Positions 26,639 to 33,345 of a stretch of 64,000 bases of DNA are shown one piece after another. The DNA lies in the NCBI GenBank assembly GCA_964598005.1, contig CAZRAL010000003.1, forward strand, positions 30,926 to 94,925. The letters run 5' to 3'. The stretch's first letter is position 1; every line of letters begins with the position of its first letter. This DNA comes from CAZRAL01 sp964598005 (GTDB lineage Bacteria > Pseudomonadota > Gammaproteobacteria > Burkholderiales > Usitatibacteraceae). The notes under the pieces were generated by a model. The model had not been told where the DNA came from, ran no database searches, and worked only from the letters and a program-made list of their open reading frames with translations. The translations under genes and the position numbers were made by a program.

Positions 26639-27337
26639 ATGACTACACTCGCAGACAGGGTTAACGAATGCCTGATTGAAAAGGCGAGCGAACTGGGGAT
26701 AACCCCGCAAAAAGTGATTCCGATCCTGGCTAAATATACTGGCCGAAAGACGCCTTCGATTCACGACTGGATCAACGGGGCAACCAAGAAACTACTTGGC
26801 ATGAGCCTGATAAAAGCCTCAGCTTTTTTCAATGTCAACCCACAGTGGCTGGACGATGGCACTGGCCCCAAACGCAGCAAGCACACCGCCCAGCAAAACA
26901 GTGCGCTTTACACCATCGATGAGGCCCGCAGCCCGTTATTTGATTGGCCGCTGATGACTTGGAAATCGGCCGGGCTGAAGATGGGTGTGCCCGAACACGA
27001 TGACATTGGCAAAATTATCCACGTGCAATTCGACAGCAAACCTTCTGCGCGCGGGTTTGCCTTGCAGATAAAGACAGATTCAATGATTCGTTCTGACGGA
27101 ACGGGTTTTCCGGAAGGAAGTTACATTGCCGTGGAACCGGCACGCAAAGCAAAAAGTAGAAATTTTGTAGTAGTGCGTTTCAATGGTGCGGATGAGGCCA
27201 CGTTTAAACAATACATCGTTGATGGGCCGATCAAACTGCTAAAGCCGCTTAACCCGTCATACCAGACACTGCAACTAACCACGAACGCCAAATTGTGCGG
27301 CGTGGTGGTTGAAAAAAGGATTGTCGAAAAATTTTAA
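26639..27337 (+). CDS. Phage-type repressor (HTH plus S24 peptidase domain)
   Basis: The 232-residue protein has an N-terminal DNA-binding domain (residues about 1-80). A LexA/CI-like S24 domain follows: TDSMIRSDGTGFPEG contains the candidate nucleophile serine in DSM, and EATFKQYIVDG supplies the general-base lysine. LKPLNPSYQTLQL is the standard following strand. Such proteins self-cleave with RecA to release SOS-induced or prophage genes. No phage structural or integrase genes are nearby, so it is an orphan regulator or a prophage remnant. Operators precede it. Confidence 0.88.
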   Translation: MTTLADRVNECLIEKASELGITPQKVIPILAKYTGRKTPSIHDWINGATKKLLGMSLIKASAFFNVNPQWLDDGTGPKRSKHTAQQNSALYTIDEARSPLFDWPLMTWKSAGLKMGVPEHDDIGKIIHVQFDSKPSARGFALQIKTDSMIRSDGTGFPEGSYIAVEPARKAKSRNFVVVRFNGADEATFKQYIVDGPIKLLKPLNPSYQTLQLTTNAKLCGVVVEKRIVEKF

Positions 27338-27369
27338 GCCAACTGGTGCATCAGCCTTGAATCATTTAA

Positions 27370-27455
27370 TTGATGTTACGCGCAGGCGAAGCGGCTTCCC
27401 TATGAAAATGGCTTTTCCGGTAAAAATGTTTCTCCTCTGCAGTGCGTAACATCAG
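27370..27455. repeat. Family A MITE-like element, short copy 2
   Basis: This 86-base element has ends TTGATGTTACGC and GCGTAACATCAG, nearly identical to copies 1 and 3, but lacks the internal G/C-tract core. The 8 bases TCATTTAA occur directly outside both ends (27362-27369 and 27456-27463), a clean target-site duplication. It is an internally deleted derivative. It lies between the repressor gene and prfC; the rest of that 311-base gap shows nothing else. Confidence 0.85.
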
Positions 27456-27648
27456 TCATTTAAGCAAGGTGGAAATCCGGATACAGCACCGAGCGCACGC
27501 GACACAACCGCTTTATAACAGCTGCTTGGTACATTGCATGAAGAAAAGCGGTTCACCCACTTCAGGGTAAAATGCCGCCCCTGGCGACCAAGAATTTGAA
27601 TCGGCACTCGATTCAGCTTGCGCCTCTCTTCCAGGACCGGTTTTTCTC

Positions 27649-29286
27649 ATGCTTGATATTGCCGATGTTTCATTGTCTGGCGCAAACCACCATTTACTGA
27701 GTGCAGAAGTTGCGCGCAGGCGGACTTTTGCCATTATTTCGCACCCTGATGCGGGCAAGACCACGCTGACTGAAAAACTGCTGCTGTTCGGCGGCGCGAT
27801 TCAGATGGCCGGCACGGTCAAGGGGCGCAAAAGCCGGCGTTATGCCACATCCGACTGGATGGAGGTGGAAAAGCAGCGCGGCATTTCGGTCGCCAGCTCG
27901 GTCATGCAGTTCGAGCACGGCGATTGCGTTTTCAATTTGCTCGATACGCCCGGTCACCAGGATTTTTCCGAAGATACCTATCGTGTGTTGACGGCGGTCG
28001 ATGCGGCTGTGATGGTGATCGATGCAGCCAAAGGGGTTGAAGAACAAACCATTAAATTGCTCGATGTGTGCCGCATGCGCAATACGCCGATTATCACCTT
28101 CATCAATAAAATGGATCGTGAGGTGCGCGACCCGCTCACGCTGCTGGATGAAATCGAATCGGTACTGAAAATTCATTGCGCGCCGGTAACCTGGCCGGTG
28201 GGAATGGGTAAGCGCTTCATGGGGGTGTATCACCTGCTGAATGACGAGGTGTTACGTTTTCAGGCGGGCGATGAGCGCGCTAACCAGACTTTTGAAGTGA
28301 TCAAAGGGCTGGACGAAGCGCGCCTCGGTCAAGACGCTGCACTGGAAGTGGAAGCCGTGCGCAATGAGGTCGAGCTGGTGAAAGGGGCAGGGGCCAGTTT
28401 TAATGTCGATGCATTTTTAGCCGGAATCCAGACGCCAGTCTTGTTCGGGTCGGCCATCAATAATTTTGGTGTGCGTGAAATTTTGCGGGCGTTGATCGAT
28501 TGGGCCCCTGCGCCGCTACCACGCGAAGCCAACGAACGTCAGGTGATGCCGACTGAAGAAAAATTCAGCGGATTTGTTTTCAAGATTCAGGCCAATATGG
28601 ATCCCAATCACCGTGACCGCATTGCATTCCTGCGCGTGTGTTCGGGGCGCTACACACCCGGCCTGCGCGTCAAGCATCAGCGCACCGCGAAGGAAATGAA
28701 AATCGCCAATGCGGTTACCTTCATGGCCAACGAACGTTCGCGTATGGAAGAAGCTGTGGCGGGCGATATTCTGGGCATTCATAATCACGGTCAGTTGCAT
28801 ATCGGCGATACCTTGACCGAGGGCGAGGCGCTGACTTTCAAGGGCATTCCCTATTTTGCTCCAGAGCTGTTCAGTCGCGCCATTCTGCGTGATCCGCTGC
28901 GCGCCAAGCAACTCAATAAGGGGTTGCGCGAATTGGGGGAGGAGGGCGCAGTACAGGTGTTCGAGCCTTTTGCCGATCCCACATTGTTATTGGGTGCGGT
29001 GGGGCCATTGCAATTTGAAATCATCGCCCATCGTTTGGAAACGGAGTATGGGGTCGATGCCACCTTCGAGCGCGCCGGAGTCAATCTGGCGCGCTGGGTG
29101 GTGTGCGCCGATCCGGCGCGGCTGACGGAATTTACCCGGGCCAATCAAGCGCGTTTGGCCAGGGATGTGGATGGCAATCTGGTTTTTATCGCCGATTCGA
29201 AGGTTATTCTCAATCTAGTGATGGAAAAATGGCCTGAGGTTCATTTTCACAACACCAGAGAACACGGGCAAAAATTCGCGGCGTGA
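27649..29286 (+). CDS. prfC: Peptide chain release factor 3
   Basis: RF3 is the GTPase that recycles RF1/RF2 from the ribosome after termination. The 545-residue protein carries the G motifs: SHPDAGKTTLTEKLL (G1), RGISVASSVMQF (G2), LLDTPGHQDFSEDTYR (G3) and FINKMDR (G4). The RF3-specific domains 2 and 3 follow. It is slightly longer than the E. coli protein because of a longer N terminus (about 20 residues before RRRTFAIISHPDAG). A shorter start within the conserved N terminus is not obvious. queE follows 3 bases after the stop. Confidence 0.97.
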   Translation: MLDIADVSLSGANHHLLSAEVARRRTFAIISHPDAGKTTLTEKLLLFGGAIQMAGTVKGRKSRRYATSDWMEVEKQRGISVASSVMQFEHGDCVFNLLDTPGHQDFSEDTYRVLTAVDAAVMVIDAAKGVEEQTIKLLDVCRMRNTPIITFINKMDREVRDPLTLLDEIESVLKIHCAPVTWPVGMGKRFMGVYHLLNDEVLRFQAGDERANQTFEVIKGLDEARLGQDAALEVEAVRNEVELVKGAGASFNVDAFLAGIQTPVLFGSAINNFGVREILRALIDWAPAPLPREANERQVMPTEEKFSGFVFKIQANMDPNHRDRIAFLRVCSGRYTPGLRVKHQRTAKEMKIANAVTFMANERSRMEEAVAGDILGIHNHGQLHIGDTLTEGEALTFKGIPYFAPELFSRAILRDPLRAKQLNKGLRELGEEGAVQVFEPFADPTLLLGAVGPLQFEIIAHRLETEYGVDATFERAGVNLARWVVCADPARLTEFTRANQARLARDVDGNLVFIADSKVILNLVMEKWPEVHFHNTREHGQKFAA

Positions 29287-29289
29287 TTG

Positions 29290-29922
29290 ATGACCTATAC
29301 CGTCAAGGAAATTTTTCTTACCTTGCAGGGCGAAGGTATCCATGCCGGGCGTCCTGCGGTTTTTTGCCGTTTTTCCGGCTGCAATTTATGGTCGGGGCGG
29401 GAAGAAGATCGTGAAACAGCGCAATGTCGGTTTTGCGATACGGATTTCGTAGGAACCGATGGTATCAACGGCGGAAAATTTGCCAATGCATTCGATCTGG
29501 CCGAGGCGATCAATGCGCAATGGCGAGGTCAGCAAGGAAATAAATTGGTCGTGTTTACCGGCGGTGAGCCCGCCTTGCAACTCGATACATCGCTGATCGC
29601 GTGTTTGCATGAGCATCAATTTGAGGTGGCGATCGAGACCAATGGCACGCTGCCCTTGCCGGAAGCTATCGACTGGATATGCATGAGCCCCAAGGCGGGA
29701 ACTACCCTTGCCGTACAGCGGGGAAATGAACTCAAGCTGGTTTACCCACAACCTGCTTTATTGCCAGAGCAAGTCGAAGGCTTGAAATTTGATCATTTTT
29801 TGCTGCAACCGATGGATGGCCCGTTGCGGGAAGACAATACCCGCGCTGCAATCGAATATTGCCTGAAGCATCCCCTATGGCGGCTCAGTATTCAAACCCA
29901 TAAAATTCTGCAAATTCCCTGA
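29290..29922 (+). CDS. queE: 7-carboxy-7-deazaguanine synthase
   Basis: QueE is a radical SAM enzyme that rearranges 6-carboxytetrahydropterin to 7-carboxy-7-deazaguanine in the queuosine pathway. The 210-residue protein has the N-terminal EIFLTLQGEGIHAGRP signature. The cluster cysteines lie in GCNLW and CRFCDTDF, with 14 residues between the first and second (CX14CX2C), the variant spacing known from Burkholderia QueE. FTGGEPALQ binds SAM. The start is the ATG 3 bases after the prfC stop. Confidence 0.95.
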   Translation: MTYTVKEIFLTLQGEGIHAGRPAVFCRFSGCNLWSGREEDRETAQCRFCDTDFVGTDGINGGKFANAFDLAEAINAQWRGQQGNKLVVFTGGEPALQLDTSLIACLHEHQFEVAIETNGTLPLPEAIDWICMSPKAGTTLAVQRGNELKLVYPQPALLPEQVEGLKFDHFLLQPMDGPLREDNTRAAIEYCLKHPLWRLSIQTHKILQIP

Positions 29923-29944
29923 AACCCTCTGAATAAGCGCTTCA

Positions 29945-30301
29945 ATGGAAATTTTTTACGAATTCAATTTCGATGCGGCACACCGTTTCGATGTGATGCC
30001 GGAAGGCCACAAATACCGTGGTATACATGGCCACTCGTTTCAGGCGGAAGTCGCCATCAAGGGTGAGCCTTCAACAGAAACCGGGTTCGTGGTTGATTTT
30101 GCCCGGCTGGAGGAAGCCTGCGCGCAGCTTCGCGATGGCCTGGATCATCGCTTTTTGAATGAGATCGAAGGGTTATCGCTCCCCAGTCTGGAAAACATTG
30201 CTCGCTGGATATGGCAAAAGCTCAAACCGGAATTTCCGGGTCTGTGCCGGGTGGTGGTGCGCCGTGCGTCCTGTCACCAAGGCTGTATTTATACGGGCTG
30301 A
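29945..30301 (+). CDS. queD: QueD/PTPS-family protein (6-carboxytetrahydropterin synthase-like)
   Basis: The 118-residue protein belongs to the COG0720 pterin synthase family. It has FDAAHRF with a zinc-binding histidine, GIHGHSF with two more, and DFARLEE, DHRFLNE and PSLENIARWIW. It follows queE by 22 bases, so the natural role is 6-carboxytetrahydropterin formation. However, the position of the catalytic cysteine in the family motif CxxxHGH is tyrosine here (HKYRGIHGH), and no glutamate variant is present either. Function may therefore differ from standard QueD; see findings. Confidence 0.85.
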   Translation: MEIFYEFNFDAAHRFDVMPEGHKYRGIHGHSFQAEVAIKGEPSTETGFVVDFARLEEACAQLRDGLDHRFLNEIEGLSLPSLENIARWIWQKLKPEFPGLCRVVVRRASCHQGCIYTG

Positions 30302-30544
30302 ATTACTGTTACTCCATTCCCAAATCAGAAATGACACGAAGGCGAGCTGCAGACAGGTTAAGTAATAAGGCAAGGCGAAACCAGACTTCCCCCTTGAAAA
30401 GAAACTTGCCATGACCCGCCAGCGCAGAAAGAGAATGAGTAAAAATTTTTCCCTCTGCGGCGCTAGGTGAACCGCCTTGGGGGACGTCTCCTTGACGGAG
30501 GATTAGGCGTGATGCCGCGAGAAATGGTGAGGACTTGCATGAAC

Positions 30545-30862
30545 CTAGCTCGTACTGCTTTCCGAGGTGGCCTTCTCGAGCAACGATAAAAACACGCCAA
30601 AAGTGCGCTCGCTCTGTCCGTATTGACCCATTATCGCCATGGCCCAACCCTGTGAGCAACTCAACTCAGTGGTAGACAGCAAGAAATCACAAAACGATCG
30701 ATTAAAGTACTCGAAGTCGCCCATGACGCTAGCAGCGGATAGACCTGCCTCAAAGCCATACAACAGAAGCTCAAGCGCATGGAGATCGAAGTCTCGCATA
30801 TACATGCCCGGACGTAAGGCGACCTTCTTCAAATATTCGAGGGTGAGCGGATGGGTGTTCAT
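30545..30862 (-). CDS. Hypothetical integron-cassette-type protein, 105 aa
   Basis: The 105-residue protein starts HPLTLEYLKKVALRPGMYM and contains LLLYGFEAGLSAASVMGDF. I do not recognise a function; it looks like a small soluble helical protein. The ATG lies 8 bases downstream (minus strand) of GTTAGGC, the attC core at 30870-30876, exactly as genes sit in integron cassettes. Base composition and isolation from core genes agree with a cassette origin. Confidence 0.65.
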   Translation of the reverse strand: MNTHPLTLEYLKKVALRPGMYMRDFDLHALELLLYGFEAGLSAASVMGDFEYFNRSFCDFLLSTTELSCSQGWAMAIMGQYGQSERTFGVFLSLLEKATSESSTS

Positions 30863-30869
30863 GCTCGAC

Positions 30870-30919
30870 GCCTAACGAATGAGTTGAGAGGCGCGCCCCC
30901 CTCGAACTCCGGGCTAGGG
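30870..30919 (-). repeat. attC-like recombination site 1
   Basis: Read on the plus strand the site runs GCCTAAC, spacer, GAGTTGAGAGG, loop, then CCCCTCGAACTC, spacer, GCTAGGG. The outer 7-mers and inner arms pair, with one extra base in one inner arm (GAGTTCGAG against GAGTTGAG). This matches the R, L and extrahelical-base pattern of integron attC sites. Total length is 50 bases, at the short end of the known range. Confidence 0.7.
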
Positions 30920-31029
30920 TAACAGCCCCTGCAAAATGCGCTGAACACCTGAAAAAACGAAACCGAACCATGCACGGCGAGACTGCGCTTTTTTTATTTC
31001 AAACTGAGCACAAAAAGGGGAGGCTACAG

Positions 31030-31127
31030 CCTCAACGTTTGACGTGAGGGGCTGTTGGAACGGCGAAGTTGCGTAGAGAACCCACAAGCGCAGCTTGTGG
31101 CCGTCCCGCTCGACTATAGTGTTAGGG
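31030..31127 (-). repeat. attC-like recombination site 2
   Basis: This 98-base site has outer cores CCTCAAC (31030-31036) and GTTAGGG (31121-31127), inner arms near GTGAGGGGC and CCCGCTCGAC, and a central hairpin CCACAAGCGCAGCTTGTGG. The stop codon of the 31122-31637 gene (TAA on the minus strand) lies inside the GTTAGGG core, as in many cassettes. It aligns over its full length with the site at 32159-32255. Confidence 0.75.
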
Positions 31128-31637
31128 CTCAGTGTCATACAACTCTTCGTGCCTTTTTAACAAGAAATCCCCCAATTCGCTGTACCCCCGAAGCATGCTT
31201 GAGCACCAAATTCGACAAACTTGCTTCGTGCTGAGATAGTGTGCCTGAAGTAAGCCGGAATAGCCGACCTCAAGTACGTCAGACCACGGGATGGTATGTG
31301 ACCCGGCAAGTGGGGAGCGATAATAAATGTTTTGATCGTCGTACTCGAACGAAACAAAGAACGCCTGGTATGCGAAAAATGGCGCAGCGATCACAAATGC
31401 AGCAGCGATAACCCCCGCAATGAGCAATTGACTAGGCCTAGCATGAGCTGCGGCATACGCTACGAACAGCGCCCCAGGAACGAGTAGAGCGGCGAAAACC
31501 TTAAAGCCGATGCCATAGGTTAGCTTGCGACGTTCGCCGACGCGATGAGCGGGCTTTCTCCCCCCGCGCGCGAACAAGTACACCGCTGCGGCGCCGACAA
31601 GGCCACTGAGAATTGGACGAACCGCATCGAATTCCAT
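31122..31637 (-). CDS. Hypothetical membrane protein, cassette-borne
   Basis: The 171-residue protein has about three hydrophobic helices in its first 95 residues (ILSGLVGAAAVYLFA, VFAALLVPGALFVAYAAA and LLIAGVIAAAFVIAAPFF). A soluble C-terminal part follows with VSFEYDDQNIYYRSPLAG and IPWSDVLEVGYS. That pattern resembles bacterial PH-like domains attached to membrane helices, but I cannot assign a family. The stop codon overlaps an attC core, supporting a cassette origin. Confidence 0.65.
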   Translation of the reverse strand: MEFDAVRPILSGLVGAAAVYLFARGGRKPAHRVGERRKLTYGIGFKVFAALLVPGALFVAYAAAHARPSQLLIAGVIAAAFVIAAPFFAYQAFFVSFEYDDQNIYYRSPLAGSHTIPWSDVLEVGYSGLLQAHYLSTKQVCRIWCSSMLRGYSELGDFLLKRHEELYDTEP

Positions 31638-31708
31638 GTAAGAGTCCTAATGCTAAGCATGTGGGGCAGTCGAAGGTGCGTCTTGGTTGAGTGTAGGGTT
31701 GGGCATAA

Positions 31709-32155
31709 TCAATGGGTGCTCGCTTTTGCCGATAAGATTTTTTCTTTGGTGAAATAAATCCTGCATGCGTGATCTCCAACTGTAAAGGGATTGGGGGCCA
31801 AGCCATAATAATTTCCAGGATTATCGCCCAGCTCACTAAAACTAAACTCAACATCTATGTCTTCAGCCAGTCGGACTAAATCACTTGGTTTGGTCGATGC
31901 ATTTATAGATGCACAGAACATGTTAACCCTGCGAGTCACATTCAAGAATGAAGCGGTGTATATGGCAATTAACGCGAGGAAGAGAATGCTTAGATGGTTT
32001 TTTGCATATGTCCCGGAAAATACCGCAATGGTAATGCCAAGCACCCAAGTCACTAAATGCCAGCGAACGCCAAGCGATAAATATATAAAGACAACCATCA
32101 AAAGACCGAGCAAAGCAGCACTGCTCCACTTGATCATTACGATAGCTTTATTCAT
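31709..32155 (-). CDS. Hypothetical membrane protein, cassette-borne
   Basis: The product is 148 residues from ATG 32155, which lies 3 bases after the perfect attC core GTTGGGC (minus strand). Three N-terminal hydrophobic helices (about residues 8-68, for example WSSAALLGLLMVVFIYLSLG) are followed by a soluble domain with ASTKPSDLVRLAEDIDVEFS and NPFTVGDHACRIYFTKEKIL. No family recognised. A longer reading frame would run back through the attC site and is not favoured. Confidence 0.65.
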   Translation of the reverse strand: MNKAIVMIKWSSAALLGLLMVVFIYLSLGVRWHLVTWVLGITIAVFSGTYAKNHLSILFLALIAIYTASFLNVTRRVNMFCASINASTKPSDLVRLAEDIDVEFSFSELGDNPGNYYGLAPNPFTVGDHACRIYFTKEKILSAKASTH

Positions 32156-32158
32156 ATG

Positions 32159-32255
32159 CCCAACGTAAAAGTGAGGGGCCGCCGTAGCGGCGAAGCCGCG
32201 AAGGGAACCCACAAGCACAGCTTGTGGGTGGTCCCTCTAGACGGAATTATTAGAG
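32159..32255 (-). repeat. attC-like recombination site 3
   Basis: This 97-base site has outer cores GCCCAAC (32159-32165) and ATTAGAG (32249-32255). Inner arms are GTGAGGGGCC and GGTCCCTCTA, and the central hairpin is CCCACAAGCACAGCTTGTGGG. It matches site 2 in length and along most of its sequence. One further core-like heptamer, GTTAGGG at 32368-32374, sits just after the stop of the next gene and may be half of a deleted site. Confidence 0.75.
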
Positions 32256-32378
32256 CACATTTACGCTCGACCTTAAGAGCTGTATTGATATAGCGCTCGA
32301 TGACTTGGTTTGGCTCATGATAGACATAGAGGCTGACCACGATCTTCCCCGCGCCGCCATGACGTAAGTTAGGGGATA

Positions 32379-32771
32379 TCAGGCAAACCATGCAACCATG
32401 ACCATACCTACGAAATAGCACATGGTCCACCATAGGCTGCTTCGCCACTCAGGGTTTCCGTCAACGGTCGCTCCCCCGCCCGCGACTCCGATTGCGCCGA
32501 TTACAAGAAGTACGTTTGTCGCCAACGAGTCTGCGACAGTATCAGCGGCCTCAGAGCCACGCACGAAACCAACAATGAAGAAGAAGGTGGCACTAAATCC
32601 GATCATCCAAGGGTTGAACACATGTGGAAAGCCAACCCAAGCGAAAAGCCCAAGCACCACCACCGCAGTGAGCGCTCCAATCAAAGCGCCAAATGCGGAA
32701 GCGATCAGGCCAAACTTTACCCGATCAGCGGTGGTTAAAGCCTCTTGGCTCACGCCTATAGTGTTACGCAT
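32379..32771 (-). CDS. Hypothetical membrane protein, cassette-borne
   Basis: The 130-residue protein has four hydrophobic segments: FGLIASAFGALIGALTAVVV, a helix around FNPWMIGFSATFFFIVGFVR, NVLLVIGAIGVAGGGAT and a C-terminal WWTMCYFVGMVMVAWFA. No family recognised. Its ATG overlaps the stop of a preceding 45-codon frame (TAATG), suggesting translational coupling. It is the most upstream clear gene of the minus-strand cassette stretch. Confidence 0.6.
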   Translation of the reverse strand: MRNTIGVSQEALTTADRVKFGLIASAFGALIGALTAVVVLGLFAWVGFPHVFNPWMIGFSATFFFIVGFVRGSEAADTVADSLATNVLLVIGAIGVAGGGATVDGNPEWRSSLWWTMCYFVGMVMVAWFA

Positions 32772-32908
32772 TATTGCTCTACCCTCGATTTGAGTAGCCT
32801 CAGTTCTTGTAGCTTTTTCGGTCGATCATAGATTGTTGTGCCGAGTGGGTGTGTTTCAGAACACATTCCAGCCTCTCCAGATTGATCAATGAAAAGTACG
32901 AATTCCAC
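32771..32908 (-). CDS. Small 45-aa protein coupled to the membrane gene
   Basis: A GTG-started frame encodes VEFVLFIDQSGEAG, then MCSETHPLGTTIYDRPKKLQ and a basic C-terminal helix ending LKSRVEQ. The residue pattern reads like real protein rather than chance. Its stop overlaps the next ATG (TAATG). Start choice is uncertain; a stop codon lies 8 codons upstream. Immediately upstream in the same frame is another fragment ending VVDKIPEN, so this may be part of a frame-interrupted gene. Confidence 0.45.
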   Translation of the reverse strand: MEFVLFIDQSGEAGMCSETHPLGTTIYDRPKKLQELRLLKSRVEQ

Positions 32909-33230
32909 ACCAGAACGCAGGAAAGAAGAGCATATTCAATTTTCTGGAATCTTGTCGACGACTTCAAGGCGGTTCATTGTTTTTCCGTTGATTGTTTCTC
33001 TTACCTCGACCACTGCGAGGGCACAATGCCTGAAAACAGCGCCGCTTGCAAGCGTCCCTGGCGATCGAATTGTTAGCCGCGCAGCCATCCACTTGCACAT
33101 TGGAAACCTTGCCATCAATACATTCGGCATTGAAATAGTGGCCAGCTGGTTCTACGAAGTAGCACACCAACCAAGGCATAGAAAGTTCCCCCCAGCAGGG
33201 CGCAACGAGCGGTTGTTGCAAACAACTACA

Positions 33231-33345
33231 GTTCCCTTCTTTGGAAAAGAAGAGGTGGAGGGGAGATTGGGGGACGCTGTCGCGGAGATGGGCACCGAAA
33301 ATCCTCCTCAATCCCCATTTGAAAAAGGGAGAGGCCTGGTAACGG
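33231..33345. repeat. Diverged family A core without ends
   Basis: The segment from GTTCCCTTCTTTGG to GAAAAAGGGAGAGGCCTGG follows the core of family A copy 1 (two G/C-tract hairpins around GGAGGGGAGATT and CGAAAATCC), with many substitutions and no recognisable terminal repeats. Its last 38 bases form the 3' end of astB. A degenerate attC-like sequence (33021-33078) lies nearby; nothing else is clear in the 399-base gap before astB. Confidence 0.65.

Noticed and set aside
31653..31711. Possible attC site between two cassette genes, with GCCCAAC and ATTAGGA cores about 60 bases apart.
   Set aside because: The inner arms do not pair and one core deviates, so it is not listed as a site, although the position between two cassette genes is suggestive.
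32152..32448. Minus-strand frame of 98 codons running through attC site 3, containing KIVVSLYVYHEPNQVIERYI.
   Set aside because: Part of it may be the remnant of a lost cassette gene, but the frame reads on through the recombination site and has no proper start, so it is not listed as a gene.
33021..33078. GTTAGCC-to-GCACAAT stretch with a CGCTTGCAAGCG hairpin, attC-like.
   Set aside because: The right-hand core is too degenerate and inner arms pair poorly; noted only as a weak candidate.
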